From Trichlorobacter ammonificans (GTDB lineage: Bacteria; Desulfobacterota; Desulfuromonadia; Geobacterales; Pseudopelobacteraceae): DNA of 64,000 bases. The DNA lies in contig NZ_OW150024.1 in assembly GCF_933509905.1 (NCBI RefSeq), forward strand, positions 2,344,001 to 2,408,000. The letters are read 5' to 3'. Below, one piece after another: positions 45,791 through 55,984 of the stretch. The notes below the pieces were generated by a model that worked only from the letters and a program-made list of their open reading frames with translations, searched no databases and was not told the origin of the DNA. A program made the translations under genes and the position numbers. Numbering within the stretch: the first letter of the stretch is position 1; each line of letters starts with the position of its first letter.

Positions 45791-47911
45791 ATGAACCAGC
45801 GTCCATTTTTCCGACTGTTCCGCTCCGTCCTTTTCCTGGTCTTCCTGTTCCTTCCCACCGTGCTGGTGCTCAGGGCCGACAGCTCCGTCGCCACGGTAGC
45901 GGACCCGCAGCTTGCGCGCGCCGCGGAACACCTGCGTGCCAACCGCAACCAGGAAGCGTTGCAGGCACTGCAGACCGCCCAGCCGTCGGGGCAGAGAAGC
46001 CTGATGGCCGGGGAAGCCTGCCTGCGTCTGAAACGCTACGAGGAGGCCCTGCCCCACCTGAGCGATGCGGAGCGGAGCTATCCGCTGCTGGCCGATCTCG
46101 CCCGGGGGCTGAAAGCCGAAGCCCTCTTCAATCTGAAGCGCTTTTCCGAGGCGTTCCGCGATGCCGAAGCAGCCGCCCGCACCACACCGCTCCCCTCCCG
46201 CAGCCGCCGGATGGAGAAACTGGCCGCAGATGCCCTGTTTGCCGACGGCGACCTCAAGGGGGCCCTGGCCGCCTACCGCCGCTTCACCACCCGCTATCCC
46301 CTGGGCAGCGACCATGTGGACGCACTGCTGCAGAGCGCCCAGTGTTTCAAACAGCTCGGCGACCGAACCGCAGCAGTGCAGCTCTGCCGTACCATCTGGC
46401 TGACCCATCCGGCTGCTCCCCAAGCGGAGGCAGCCTGGAAGCTGCTCAAGGAACTGGCTGCCCAGGGGGTTGCCGGTGCCGCCGACGTGACCCCTGAAGA
46501 GCAGTACAGCCGCGGCCGGCTGCTTCTGGCCAACAATCAGCCGGCTACGGCGGCCTGGGCTTTCTCCGCCCTGCAGCGCGAAGGCATGAGTGACGAATTT
46601 GCCGCCCGCGTCGACCTGGCCGCCGGACAGGCCGCACTGCGGCAGCGCCACTACGCGCTGGCCGAACCGCTGCTCAAGCGGGCAGCCGGCAGCCAGGCTG
46701 CCGCTGTCCGCGATGAGGCGCTCCTGTTGCTGGCCCGCCTGGAAGAACGCCAGGGAGCGGCGGACAAGGCTCTGGCCCGGTACCTCACCCTGGGAGCGGA
46801 GCGTGGTCCCCTGGCTGACGATGCCCTGCTGGGAGCCGCCCTGGTGCACAAACATGCCGGACGTTTTGCCGAAGCCTCACTGCTGCTGGAGCGGCTACTC
46901 CGGGAGCTTCCGACCTCCGACCAGGCCGGGCGCGCCGGCTGGGAACTGGCCTGGGGGCGGTATCTCTCCGGCAACCTGGAGGGAGCCGACGGGCAGTTCC
47001 GCGCGTTGCTGAAGCAGGATGCCTACCGTGAACGCTCCCTGTACTGGCTGGCCAGAATCAATGAGCGCCGCAATCGTCCGCAGGATGCCGGCGGCTTCTA
47101 CGCAACCCTGCTGCAGGAGTATCCCTTCGGGTTTTATGCCGCCTGGCACCGCGGCAAAAGCGGCACGCCGGCGCCATGGGAGCCGCTGCCGGCAGGACTG
47201 CCGGAGCCGGAGCTGCCCTCCGGCAGCCAGCGGATACAGGCCCTGGCCGAGCTGGGAATTCTGGACGAGGCCCGTGCGGAACTGGCACCCCTGAAAACGC
47301 CGGGTGTGCTGTCGGCGGCCCAGCTGCCCGGCTTGGCACGCCTCCAGCAGCTCGCGGGGGACTTTCACGGTTCCATCCTGACCTTCCACCAGAACCGGCC
47401 CGCCACCTGGGAACGCAGCACCCTTCCCTTCTGGCGGCTCGGCTATCCCCGTCATTATGCCGACCTGATCCGCACGTACAGCACCACCTACAAGCTGCCG
47501 GAGTCGCTGGTGCTGGCTCTGACCAAGGCGGAAAGCAGTTTCCGGGCCGACGTCAAATCCCACGCCGGCGCCATCGGCCTGATGCAGTTGATGCCGGCAA
47601 CCGCCCGGCTCACCGCCGGTTACAAGGGGAAAGAACCCTACAACCCGTTACGGCTGATTGATCCCGAACACAATATCAGCCTGGGGACCAAACACCTGCG
47701 TGAGCTGCTCGACCAGTACCGCCAGGACACGGTTTTCGCCCTGGCGGCCTACAATGCCGGCGGCGGCGCGGTCAAGCGCTGGCGCACCGCCTTTGGCCAT
47801 CTGGAACGGGACGAGTTCATCGAGAACATTCCCTACCAGGAGACCCGCGACTACGTGAAGAAAATCGTCGCAGCCGGCGCCATCTACCAGGCGCTGTACA
47901 AAATCCCGTAG
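45791..47911 (+). CDS. slt: Soluble lytic murein transglycosylase (Slt type) with TPR-like arm
   Basis: About 706 residues. The N-terminus is an uncleaved or signal helix (LFRSVLFLVFLFLPTVLVL). A long alpha-superhelical TPR-like region follows (ARAAEHLRANRNQEALQALQTA, LKGALAAYRRFTTRYPLG, FAEASLLLERLLRELP). The C-terminal SLT domain starts about residue 555: LPESLVLALTKAESSFRADVKSHAGAIGLMQLMPATA, with the catalytic Glu in KAESSF, then NPLRLIDPEHNISLGTKHLRELL and AAYNAGGGAVKRW. It cleaves peptidoglycan strands in the periplasm. The polysaccharide deacetylase gene follows eight bases later. Confidence 0.93.
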   Translation: MNQRPFFRLFRSVLFLVFLFLPTVLVLRADSSVATVADPQLARAAEHLRANRNQEALQALQTAQPSGQRSLMAGEACLRLKRYEEALPHLSDAERSYPLLADLARGLKAEALFNLKRFSEAFRDAEAAARTTPLPSRSRRMEKLAADALFADGDLKGALAAYRRFTTRYPLGSDHVDALLQSAQCFKQLGDRTAAVQLCRTIWLTHPAAPQAEAAWKLLKELAAQGVAGAADVTPEEQYSRGRLLLANNQPATAAWAFSALQREGMSDEFAARVDLAAGQAALRQRHYALAEPLLKRAAGSQAAAVRDEALLLLARLEERQGAADKALARYLTLGAERGPLADDALLGAALVHKHAGRFAEASLLLERLLRELPTSDQAGRAGWELAWGRYLSGNLEGADGQFRALLKQDAYRERSLYWLARINERRNRPQDAGGFYATLLQEYPFGFYAAWHRGKSGTPAPWEPLPAGLPEPELPSGSQRIQALAELGILDEARAELAPLKTPGVLSAAQLPGLARLQQLAGDFHGSILTFHQNRPATWERSTLPFWRLGYPRHYADLIRTYSTTYKLPESLVLALTKAESSFRADVKSHAGAIGLMQLMPATARLTAGYKGKEPYNPLRLIDPEHNISLGTKHLRELLDQYRQDTVFALAAYNAGGGAVKRWRTAFGHLERDEFIENIPYQETRDYVKKIVAAGAIYQALYKIP

Positions 47912-47919
47912 GAGGCCCC

Positions 47920-48720
47920 ATGCTTCGTCGCGTCACCGTCCTGGCGGCTCTGCTGCTGCTCGCCGCTCTTCCCGCCCCCGTCCGGGCCGCCGATCCCGCC
48001 GAGGATATCGACCGTCTGGCCGCCCGTGTCGCCGCAACCTATGCCGGCATGACGCCGACCCAGTGGGGTGAGAATGTCCCCGGCGTCCGCACCCGGCTGG
48101 CCACCACCGAACGGGTCCTGGCCCTGACCCTGGATGCCTGCGGTTCGCCAAAGGGCAAGGGGGTTGACCGCGCCCTGGTGGACTTCCTGGTGCGTGAGCA
48201 GATTCCTGCCACACTTTTCATCAACGACCGCTGGCTGGAGGCAAATCCCGAGCTGTTCCGGGAGCTGGCCGCCCAGCCGCTGTTCGAGATCGCCAACCAC
48301 GGCTACCGCCACCGGCCGGCCTCGGTGAACGGCCGTTCCGTCTACGGCATCGACGGCACGAAGGATGTTGGGGAACTGGTACGGGAGATCGAGCTGAATG
48401 CCCGGAAAATCCAGGCCATCACCGGCACGCGTCCCCGGCTTTACCGTTCCGGCACCGCCTACTACGACGAGGTGGCGGTGAAGATCAGCAACGAGCTGGG
48501 ACACGAGGTGGCCGGCTTCTCGGTACTGGGGGATGCGGGAGCGACCCTGCCGGCCGACAAGGTCAAGGCGGCCCTGCTCTCCGCACGGCCGGGGGATATC
48601 ATCATCGCCCACATGAACCATCCGGAGGCCGGCACCGGCCCGGGCATCATGGCGGCGGTGCCGGAGTTGCGGAAACGGGGATTCCGCTTCGTGCGGATGT
48701 CGGACTATCCGCTGAAGTAA
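47920..48720 (+). CDS. Secreted polysaccharide deacetylase (CE4)
   Basis: 266 residues with a signal peptide (VTVLAALLLLAALPAPVRA). The CE4 motif 1 reads LTLDACGSPKG, with D-A instead of the D-D of classical TFDD. Motif 2 is IANHGYRHRPA (His ligands), motif 3 is PRLYRSGTAYYDE (R-x-P changed), and the last motif is GDIIIAHMNHPEAGTGPGI. The variant motifs define a subgroup and leave activity on peptidoglycan or exopolysaccharide N-acetyl groups likely but unproven. It forms an operon with slt, so murein is the plausible substrate. Confidence 0.88.
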   Translation: MLRRVTVLAALLLLAALPAPVRAADPAEDIDRLAARVAATYAGMTPTQWGENVPGVRTRLATTERVLALTLDACGSPKGKGVDRALVDFLVREQIPATLFINDRWLEANPELFRELAAQPLFEIANHGYRHRPASVNGRSVYGIDGTKDVGELVREIELNARKIQAITGTRPRLYRSGTAYYDEVAVKISNELGHEVAGFSVLGDAGATLPADKVKAALLSARPGDIIIAHMNHPEAGTGPGIMAAVPELRKRGFRFVRMSDYPLK

Positions 48721-48819
48721 CCGACGGATGCCTGTCGGGGGAATACACCATGGCAGGGACGGGGCAGCATGCCATACAGCACGATCCCCCCGCCCCCCCG
48801 GCATCCCGGCCGACCTGCT

Positions 48820-48840
48820 GACGACGCGCGGAGCGTCGTC
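48820..48840 (-). terminator. Hairpin after the STAS gene
   Basis: GACGACGC-GCGGA-GCGTCGTC is a perfect 8-bp stem two bases after the STAS stop codon. It has no T-run. Confidence 0.4.
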
Positions 48841-48842
48841 GC

Positions 48843-49139
48843 CTACCCCTTCCTGACGCCGAACTGCTCGGTCAGCTGCAGTTCGTCCAGAAGCTCCCGC
48901 AGCCGCTGGTCGCCGGCAATGATGGTCAGATGCACCTTGTCCCGGTTCACCAGCTTCATCATATACCCGATCACGGCCGACGGCATGGCGAAGGAGTCGG
49001 GAATCCGCAACAGGACCGAGGTGGCTCCCCCGTCAACCAGTCCCTGCACCGCTTCCCGCAGGGCCATGCTGTCGTCGATGGTCTTGATGATCCCGCCGAT
49101 GACCAGTTCCGTCGAGCTTTTCTGTTCGATCGTCATCAT
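48843..49139 (-). CDS. STAS domain anti-sigma-factor-antagonist-like protein
   Basis: 98 residues, one STAS fold: IIKTIDDSMALREAVQGLVDGGATSVLLRIPDSFAMPSAVIGYMMKLVNRDKVHLTIIAGDQRLRELLDELQL. The Ser/Thr usually phosphorylated sits in the DSFAMPSAVIG loop, with S at the expected place. It is coupled by a four-base overlap to a protein with both SpoIIE phosphatase and HATPase kinase domains, forming a compact partner-switching pair. Confidence 0.82.
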   Translation of the reverse strand: MMTIEQKSSTELVIGGIIKTIDDSMALREAVQGLVDGGATSVLLRIPDSFAMPSAVIGYMMKLVNRDKVHLTIIAGDQRLRELLDELQLTEQFGVRKG

Positions 49140-50824
49140 ACATCCTCCCTGTCAAGCATCTGCATGAGTAGTATCCGGTTTCCCTGCGGACTGCGCCGCA
49201 GCAGATCCACCGAGCGCTTCATGAGCGCGAATCCCCGACCGTTTGGTGCGGTACGGGATGTTCCCAGGACAAGCTGTCGTTCCTCCATGCCGGGTCCGGG
49301 ATCGCGCACGTCGATCCAGACCTGCAACCGCTCACCCCGCTCCACCAGGGCGACCGCCACCACGATCTCCTCCCCCGGCCGCGGCTGAGCCGCCATGATC
49401 AGATCGTCGTACTCGCCGGCCAGCAGCAGGCGCCGTTTGTCGGTTCCCATCCGCAGGCAGCCGTGCTCAAAGGCGTTCATCAGCGCCTCCCCCAGGGCCA
49501 GGTCCAAGCACTCCAGCCGTTCGCCGACGGCACCGGCCGCCTCCAGGGATTCCCGCACCTGGCGCTGCAGAGCGGCAATGCCGGAGAGCGTGCCGGCCGC
49601 GGAAAACGAACGGACGGCAGGGGCGGCACAACCGCTGCTGCGCATCACACGGATCAGGGTGACGTCGTCATCGTCGTCATCGGGATTGCAATGCCCCTGA
49701 AAGCGATCGAAGAGGTCCCGCGCCGCACCGCTGGCCAGCAAATCCTCCGGCAGGCGGCTGCAGTAGGCTCCGCCCGCCGTCATCGGTGCATCCCCCAGGC
49801 CGTCGGTGGCCAGGAGCAGATCGCTCACCCCGGCCAGAGAAAGCTCCTGAATCTGAACCTGCCCGGTGAAGGCGGTCAGCGGCGGGTTGTTACCCCGCAC
49901 CCGTTCCGGCGCGCCGTGGCGCACCAGATGGAGCGGCGGCATGCCGCAGGAGGCGATCCGTAGCGTTTCGCCCAACGGATCCAGCACGAGCATGACGCAA
50001 CTGAAGACCTCGTCTTCCAGCAGGTTACGCCCGGCGTAGCGGACCGTGTGCTGCACCAGGTCGTCAAAGCAGAGCGGCGCGCAGGTACACCCGTCCACGG
50101 AATGGTTAAAAAAGGAGGTGGCCAGCATGGAGGTAACCGAGGCGGAGAGGCCGTGCCCCATGGCGTCGGCCAGGAAGAAGAGCAGCCGCCCCCCGTCGGT
50201 ACGGCGGACGGAAAAGCTGTCCCCGGACATGATATCCTTGGGACGGTGGGCCAGATCCACCGCCCAGCCGCTGCCGTCACGGTTGGGAAGAAACAGGTCT
50301 TCCATGGTGTTCAGGACGATATGCTGTTCTTTGCGGCGGGCCAGCTCCTCTTGGCGGGAGTGGTAGCGATCGCGGTAGCGAAGCAGTTCAACCTCTTTAC
50401 GACGCGCCTCCCGGGCCATCCGTTCCAGGGACAGCTCGCGGGCCACGGCCAGCAGCGCCCGCTGCACCAGATCGTACATCAGCGGCTTGGCAAGAAACTT
50501 CGAGACGCCGAGGTTGATCGCCTCCACCAGATGCACATGTTCCAGGGAGGCGGTCATCAGCACCACCGGCGTCTTCTGGTCCAGGGCGCGAATCTTGCGC
50601 AGCATCTCGATGCCGTCCATCACCGGCATCATCAGGTCGGTCACCACGATGGAGGGGCGATGCTCCTCGAACAGTCGCAGCCCATCCTCGCCGTTGACGG
50701 CGCCGTAGCGCACCGGGAAGAGCGGCTCCAGCATCTTCTCGATGATGGCCCGCCCCACCAGGTCGTCCTCGACGTAGAGCACGGACAGTCCCTCGGTATA
50801 CTCCCGCAATCCCCACTCAGGCAC
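49136..50824 (-). CDS. REC-SpoIIE phosphatase-HATPase three-domain partner-switch regulator
   Basis: 562 residues. The REC domain is residues 10-130 (VLYVEDDLVGRAII, VTDLMMPVMDGIEML, FLAKPL). A coiled coil (130-175) follows. The SpoIIE/PP2C phosphatase shows MSGDSFSV, LADAMGHGLSASVTSML, LLLATDGLGDAPM and DDDVTLIRV, so all metal Asp are present. The C-terminal HATPase of RsbW type has ALGEALMNAFEHG, DVRDPGPGM and TAPNGRGFALMKRSVD. Phosphatase and kinase of the STAS protein thus sit in one chain under REC control. It lies between the STAS gene and a chemoreceptor. Confidence 0.92.
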   Translation of the reverse strand: MPEWGLREYTEGLSVLYVEDDLVGRAIIEKMLEPLFPVRYGAVNGEDGLRLFEEHRPSIVVTDLMMPVMDGIEMLRKIRALDQKTPVVLMTASLEHVHLVEAINLGVSKFLAKPLMYDLVQRALLAVARELSLERMAREARRKEVELLRYRDRYHSRQEELARRKEQHIVLNTMEDLFLPNRDGSGWAVDLAHRPKDIMSGDSFSVRRTDGGRLLFFLADAMGHGLSASVTSMLATSFFNHSVDGCTCAPLCFDDLVQHTVRYAGRNLLEDEVFSCVMLVLDPLGETLRIASCGMPPLHLVRHGAPERVRGNNPPLTAFTGQVQIQELSLAGVSDLLLATDGLGDAPMTAGGAYCSRLPEDLLASGAARDLFDRFQGHCNPDDDDDDVTLIRVMRSSGCAAPAVRSFSAAGTLSGIAALQRQVRESLEAAGAVGERLECLDLALGEALMNAFEHGCLRMGTDKRRLLLAGEYDDLIMAAQPRPGEEIVVAVALVERGERLQVWIDVRDPGPGMEERQLVLGTSRTAPNGRGFALMKRSVDLLRRSPQGNRILLMQMLDREDV

Positions 50825-50827
50825 GGA

Positions 50828-52438
50828 TCAGCACCGGAAACGGCCCAGGGTGTCCCGCAGATTCTCGGATTTTTTGGCCATGGAGGCCGACACCTCCTCC
50901 ACCTCACCGGCCACCGCCCGGTTCTGGTCGGCGATCCTGGTCATCTTCTCCATCTGGTCCATCAGCTGCTTGGTACGGGTGGCGATGAAGGTGCTCTTCT
51001 TCACCAGGTCGGAGGAGATGGTCACCGCACCGGCCAGACGGTTGCCGGACTCGTCGGCGGCACTGACCAGCCCGCGGGTCGACTCCGAAATTCCCAGCAT
51101 CCGCCGGGAACTTTCCTCGCTTTCCCCGTAAAGCTTCTCCACGCCGGCCACCACACCGGTGACGCTCTGGTTGATCTGGGAAAGGGAACTCTGGGTCTTG
51201 GCAGCCAGCTGCCGCACCTCGTCGGCCACCACGGCAAACCCCCGCCCCATTTCACCGGCCCGGGCCGCCTCGATGGAGGCATTCAACGCCAGCAGGTTGG
51301 TCTGGTCGGCGATGTCGGAGATGATCTCCAGCACCTCCCGGATCGTTCCGGCGTTGGTGGCCAGTTGCTGCATCCGGGTGGCAAGTTCACGCTGGTTGTC
51401 CGCTTCGCCGATGATCACGCCGGCAGCGGCGTTCAAGTCATCAACGAAGCGCTGCATCATGTCGCGGGTGGCTTCGATGGTCTCGGTGGTATTGATGGCC
51501 ATTTCCTCGGTCAGATCGAGGTTCCGGGCCACCTCCTGGGTCAGGGCGTCGCTTTCCTCCACGATAACGTGCTGCTGCTGCACCGTGCTGCTCAGGTTGG
51601 CGGCGATGTGGGAGAGTTCCTGGCTGGCCACGGCGGTTTCCATGGCCGTTTCCTTGGCAGTGATGACACTCTGCTGTACCTTGGCGATGAAACTGTCGAT
51701 GAAATTGGCGGCGTCGCCGATCTCGTCGGCCCGCTGAATATTCAGCCGCTTGGTCAGGTCGCCGTCGCCGTGGGCCAGATCGTCGGCAACCGCAATCATG
51801 GCATCCAGGGGGGTGACGATCATGCGGGATGAAACATAGAACAGGACCAGAAAGCCCAGCGCAATCAGCGTAATGAAGGCCCCCACCACATGCATGCCGG
51901 TTCTGACCGTCTTCAGGGTGGCGGCGGTGCGTTTCTCCAGGTGGGTCTTTTCCCTGGCCAGCTGTTTCTGGGCGCTCTCCTGCACCTGCAGCAGCCCCGG
52001 CAGCACCGATGTCCTGAGCAGCTCGGCCGCTTCAGCGCCTCGTCCTTCCTGGCGGTATTTCACAGCCTGCGTCATGGCGGCGGCACTTGCGCCCCAGAAT
52101 CCGTCCAGGTTCTTCTTCAGGGCCGCCATCTCCGGCTCGTCGAATTTCCCCAGGCGGTTCAGCAGGTCCTCCAACCCCTGACGGGCCGTTTCGGCCGCCG
52201 TCGTGGTCGTCCGGCCGTCCGGTTCCTGCAGCAGGCGGCGTGCCGCCTGCTCCGTGCGGATGCTTGCCGCGTACAGCTCATGCATAAGCTCAAGGGTTGC
52301 CACATCCTGATGCAGCACCGTACGCAGCGAACCGCTGAAATAGTGGTCGGCTCCCAACACGACGCCGATCAGCACCAGCATGATCAGGGTCACGCCGGCG
52401 GCCCCCAGCTTGAACGAGGTCTTGATACGCATGAACAT
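50828..52438 (-). CDS. Methyl-accepting chemotaxis protein with periplasmic four-helix sensor
   Basis: About 536 residues. The first membrane helix is [21 protein letters not shown] periplasmic helical bundle of about 140 residues follows, then a second helix [25 protein letters not shown] ([27 protein letters not shown]) and the signalling domain with [45 protein letters not shown], the canonical CheA/CheW contact tip. The last residues are FRC and no methylation-enzyme pentapeptide is present. GAGGA precedes ATG 52438. It stands three bases before the REC-SpoIIE gene, so it may feed signals into the partner switch. Confidence 0.92.
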   Translation of the reverse strand: MFMRIKTSFKLGAAGVTLIMLVLIGVVLGADHYFSGSLRTVLHQDVATLELMHELYAASIRTEQAARRLLQEPDGRTTTTAAETARQGLEDLLNRLGKFDEPEMAALKKNLDGFWGASAAAMTQAVKYRQEGRGAEAAELLRTSVLPGLLQVQESAQKQLAREKTHLEKRTAATLKTVRTGMHVVGAFITLIALGFLVLFYVSSRMIVTPLDAMIAVADDLAHGDGDLTKRLNIQRADEIGDAANFIDSFIAKVQQSVITAKETAMETAVASQELSHIAANLSSTVQQQHVIVEESDALTQEVARNLDLTEEMAINTTETIEATRDMMQRFVDDLNAAAGVIIGEADNQRELATRMQQLATNAGTIREVLEIISDIADQTNLLALNASIEAARAGEMGRGFAVVADEVRQLAAKTQSSLSQINQSVTGVVAGVEKLYGESEESSRRMLGISESTRGLVSAADESGNRLAGAVTISSDLVKKSTFIATRTKQLMDQMEKMTRIADQNRAVAGEVEEVSASMAKKSENLRDTLGRFRC

Positions 52439-52522
52439 GGGCAGTTCCTCACAACGGGTACGAGAATGCAAACCGCCCCTTTTTGTATCACAACCTGCGA
52501 AAATAACAACAGCAGACCGCAG

Positions 52523-52762
52523 TTAGCCAACAACGCGCCGGATTTCCTCTGCCAGGGTGCGACGCTGCACCGGATTTTTCAGGTAGCCGTCACATCCTGC
52601 CGCCAGCATGTCGGCCTGCGCATGGCGCATGATATCGGCCGTCAGCACGACAACCGGGATATGTCCGCCGGTGGCTTCCTCCTCCCGCCTGATCGTGCGC
52701 ATCGCCTCGACGCCGTCCCAGCCCGTATGTCCGCCAGGGAGAACGGAAGAGGAGATACGGGA
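52523..52762 (-). pseudogene. Truncated response-regulator receiver domain (C-terminal fragment)
   Basis: The minus strand encodes GWDGVEAMRTIRREEEATGG, then HIPVVVLTADIMRHAQADMLAAGCDGYLKNPVQRRTLAEEIRRVVG and a TAA at 52523. This is the second half of a REC domain with the conserved Thr (LTAD) and Lys (YLKNP). The part with the acidic pair and phospho-Asp is missing. The frame is closed by TAG at 52763 and no start codon or ribosome-binding site fits. It is probably the remains of the receiver of a hybrid kinase deleted here. The 52763-52919 stretch holds nothing recognisable. Confidence 0.75.
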
Positions 52763-52919
52763 CTATCTTTGTCTCTTACCCCTGTGTACCTTCCTATCAC
52801 CTGGGCGCGGCCGGACACAATCGGGTAAAAACCCTAGGCGGAATCGGCACGTCAGGACCTGTCCGGTGCAATCGGACAGACGCTGGGAACGGGCGGGAGG
52901 TAGAAAAACGGGCGAAAAG

Positions 52920-53549
52920 TCAGGGCTGGCTGCTGCCGGGTGCGGAGGAAAGCAGGCCGGTCCGGTAGGCATGGCGGACCAGTTCGGCGGTGGAATGCAG
53001 GTCAAGCTTGCGCATCAGGTTGGTGCGGTGAGTGTCCACGGTCTTGATGCTGATGCCCAGTTGCTGGGCGATCAGGCGGTTGGTCAGCCCCAGGGAGATC
53101 AAGAGCAGGACTTCCCGCTCCCGCTCGGTGATCGGCTCCAGGGGGCCCACGGGATGGTCCGGCAGGTAGTCCTTCAGCAGCGCGGCACCGGCCGCAACCT
53201 GCCGGATGATGTCCAGCAGCATTTCAAAGGCGCGGTCTTTCAGGACATAGCCGCGAACCCCCGCAATCGACGCCCGCTGCATCATCTGAGGATCGTCATG
53301 GGTGGTCAGGATTATCACGGCGGTAGGCAGGCCGTCACGGGCGATTTTGCCGGCAACGCTGATGCCGTCGTCGCCCGGCATGGCAATGTCCAACAGCGCA
53401 ACGTCGGGGCGGTTGCGGCGGATCAGTTCCAGGGCGTCGTCGCCGCGGCCGCATTCGCCGACGATACTGATGTCGGGGTCACGCTCCAGCAGCAGCCGCA
53501 GCCCCTGGCGCAGCATGGTATGGTCATCGGCGAAAACAATGCTGATCAC
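52920..53549 (-). CDS. NarL/FixJ-family response regulator
   Basis: 209 residues. REC shows IVFADDHTMLRQGLRLLLE, VALLDIAMPGDDGISV, VIILTTHDD and YVLKDR. The LuxR-type HTH is ITEREREVLLLISLGLTNRLIAQQLGISIKTVDTHRTNLMRKLDLHSTAEL. It is a DNA-binding transcription factor. A cognate NarX-like kinase is not adjacent. It lies 15 bases after a chemoreceptor gene on the same strand, so the two are probably transcribed together. Confidence 0.93.
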   Translation of the reverse strand: MISIVFADDHTMLRQGLRLLLERDPDISIVGECGRGDDALELIRRNRPDVALLDIAMPGDDGISVAGKIARDGLPTAVIILTTHDDPQMMQRASIAGVRGYVLKDRAFEMLLDIIRQVAAGAALLKDYLPDHPVGPLEPITEREREVLLLISLGLTNRLIAQQLGISIKTVDTHRTNLMRKLDLHSTAELVRHAYRTGLLSSAPGSSQP

Positions 53550-53564
53550 GACGGTCTGCGGGGG

Positions 53565-55553
53565 TCACAACTGGCAGGTGGTGCTTTTCATCGACTCCAG
53601 CTCCTTGATCACCTCCGCACCCTGGGCGCGACGGGCCTCCATGTTGTCGAACATCTCGGCAACCATGGCGTTCACCGACTCAACCGTCCGACGGATACGC
53701 TGGGTATCGTCCACCTGCGAGGAGGTTGAGCGCACCATTTCGTGGGCCATCTCCTTGATGGTCTCGATGGCGCGGGCGATACTGCGGGTGGCCTTGGCCT
53801 GATCCTTGGAGGCGTTGAAGATCTGGGAGGTCATGCTGCTGATATCTTCCATGGAGCGGGCCACCAACTGCACGCTGGTGGACTGTTCCTCGGTGGCCTG
53901 CTTGATTTCCTGGGTCATCTCCATGGAACAGACGGAACGGTCGTAGATGGACTGCAGCGTTTCCCCCATGGCATGGCCCAGCTCCACCCCGCGGCTGACC
54001 AGCCCCTTGGTGGAGGTGATCCGGTCGGCGGCCTGGCGGGATTCGAACATGATTTCATCGATGATGCCGGTGATCTCGCCGGTGGAGTGACCGGTCTGCA
54101 GCGACAGGTTGCGGATTTCATCCGCCACCACGCCGAAGCTCCGGCCGTACTCGCCGGCCTGGGCGGCGATGATGGAAGCGTTTAAGGCCAGCAGGTTGGT
54201 CCGCTTGGTGATGTCGTTGATCACGCTGACGATGTTCTCGATGCGGCCGCTTTTTTCCGCCAGCCGGGTGATGCCGGCGTAGGACTCCTCCACCGAATGC
54301 TGGATATCCGCCAGAAAGCCGATGGTATCGTTGACCGCACGACGTCCCTCGCCGGTCTGATTCTGTACCTGGCTGGACACCTCGTGGGACATGGCGGCGC
54401 TCCGCTCCACGCTGGTGATGGTGGAGGCGATTTCCTCCATGGCCGAAGCCGCCTGGTGCACGATACCGGCCAGGGTGTCCAGGTTGCGGGAGACCTCTTC
54501 AATGGCCACCGATATCTCGTTGACCGCGGTGCTGGTCTCGTCCACCGACGCCATGGCCCCCTCTGCCGCCGAGGCGATCACGGCAGCGCCGTCCGCCACC
54601 GATTCGATGCTCTCCCCCAAGGCGATCTCGTTGCGGGAATACTGGGCGCGGTGGCTGAGCAGGAAGGAGAAGGAGCTTTCCAGCTCGCTGGTCAGGGTGT
54701 CGATGGAGGTGAGCAGGTTGATGCGGGTGATGGCGTTGGACACCTGGTCGGCAAAGAGCATAATGGTGTCCAGGTCGGATTCGTTCAGCGGACGGCGGGA
54801 ACGCTTGTTGTCGATGGCGAAGGCCCCCACGGCCGCTCCCTTGACCACCATGGGACAGATGATGAAGTTACGGGAGCGCAAGGCTTCAATCCGGTCGTGG
54901 GGTGGCTGCAGATGGTAGTCGCTGCCGTAGCGGGTGATGTCGTCGATCAGGTAGGGCTTGGCTTCCGAAATACTCTTGTAGATGACCCCGATGCTCTGGT
55001 CCACCGGCAGCGTGACCCCCTGGGTCGCTTCCGCGTCGCTGCCGCTGGCGGTGACGAAACGGAGCTTCCGGCCGTTCTGGGCCAGCATCAGGATATTGAC
55101 CCGCTCGTAGCCCAGCACGTCGTGCAGCCCCTCGGCGCAGAGCATCAGCACCTCTTCCAGGTTGAGCGAGGTCTGGATGCGGCTGCTGATATGGTGGAAG
55201 TTCTTGATGTTGGTATCCAGCACCAGGAAGCGGTTCTCGAACAGCTCTTTCTGGGCCGCCACTTCCCGGTGCAGCTCGTCCAGCTGCCGTGCGCGGGAGA
55301 GCAGTTCGTCGCCGTTTGTGCCGATCAGAAAGCCGGTGATTCCCAACACCACGGAAGTGCCCAGCCCCATGTACAGGTACAGGGTCAGATGCTTGGCATC
55401 CTTGAAGACGTCGAAAAACACCTGATCGAGGAGCGGCTGATCGGGCTCGGCGTAGAAGATCAGCCGGATCAGAATCCAGCCGACCGGCGCGCCGAGCCCC
55501 ATCAGGACGCCGAGAATCGAATAGCTCCTGCTATGGCTGACGGCACGGCTCAT
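53565..55553 (-). CDS. Membrane-anchored GAF-domain methyl-accepting chemotaxis protein
   Basis: 662 residues. Two N-terminal helices ([22 protein letters not shown] and [23 protein letters not shown]) are followed by a coiled coil. A GAF domain (about 140-290: [43 protein letters not shown] ... [20 protein letters not shown]) comes next. The MCP signalling region has the tip [42 protein letters not shown] cytoplasmic GAF sensor makes a redox, gas or small-molecule ligand likely. The same layout occurs in Geobacter chemoreceptors. It overlaps the PilZ gene by four bases. Confidence 0.9.
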   Translation of the reverse strand: MSRAVSHSRSYSILGVLMGLGAPVGWILIRLIFYAEPDQPLLDQVFFDVFKDAKHLTLYLYMGLGTSVVLGITGFLIGTNGDELLSRARQLDELHREVAAQKELFENRFLVLDTNIKNFHHISSRIQTSLNLEEVLMLCAEGLHDVLGYERVNILMLAQNGRKLRFVTASGSDAEATQGVTLPVDQSIGVIYKSISEAKPYLIDDITRYGSDYHLQPPHDRIEALRSRNFIICPMVVKGAAVGAFAIDNKRSRRPLNESDLDTIMLFADQVSNAITRINLLTSIDTLTSELESSFSFLLSHRAQYSRNEIALGESIESVADGAAVIASAAEGAMASVDETSTAVNEISVAIEEVSRNLDTLAGIVHQAASAMEEIASTITSVERSAAMSHEVSSQVQNQTGEGRRAVNDTIGFLADIQHSVEESYAGITRLAEKSGRIENIVSVINDITKRTNLLALNASIIAAQAGEYGRSFGVVADEIRNLSLQTGHSTGEITGIIDEIMFESRQAADRITSTKGLVSRGVELGHAMGETLQSIYDRSVCSMEMTQEIKQATEEQSTSVQLVARSMEDISSMTSQIFNASKDQAKATRSIARAIETIKEMAHEMVRSTSSQVDDTQRIRRTVESVNAMVAEMFDNMEARRAQGAEVIKELESMKSTTCQL

Positions 55554-55954
55554 GGGCGCTCCGGCGCATCGACCCGGGCCGTGGCTCCCGCCGCGATCTT
55601 TTCATCGATATCGGCAAAGATTTCATCCATCACCTTCTCGGCGTCGGCCATATTGTAGGAGACGATGTTGCGCAGGTGAGTATAGGAATCGAGGTCGATC
55701 ATCTCGAAGCGGAAGGCGATGTCCCCCTCGGTCAGGCGACAGACCCGGCCGGTGAAGGCGACGGTAATTTCCGGTTCCGTACCGGGCAGGCTGATGGTGA
55801 TATCCACCACTTCCCCCATCGGCAGCTGTTCCTCGGTTTCCAGCAGCATGCCGTTCATCGACAAATTGCTGACCCGCCCCTGGAAACTCCGGCCTCCGGA
55901 AGAAACCGTTGCCATGACATGAAAGCCCACCCGCGAGAATTTCCGTGTACTCAT
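55550..55954 (-). CDS. PilZ domain protein (c-di-GMP receptor)
   Basis: 134 residues. The c-di-GMP binding motifs are present as RKFSR (RxxxR, residues 4-8) and NLSMNG ((D/N)xSxxG, about residue 31). The beta barrel [38 protein letters not shown] follows, then a helical tail. It is coupled to the GAF chemoreceptor gene, so it may link c-di-GMP level to that receptor's pathway. Confidence 0.9.
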   Translation of the reverse strand: MSTRKFSRVGFHVMATVSSGGRSFQGRVSNLSMNGMLLETEEQLPMGEVVDITISLPGTEPEITVAFTGRVCRLTEGDIAFRFEMIDLDSYTHLRNIVSYNMADAEKVMDEIFADIDEKIAAGATARVDAPERP

Positions 55955-55984
55955 CCTGCACCTCGTCTGTGCGTCGTTGGTTGC

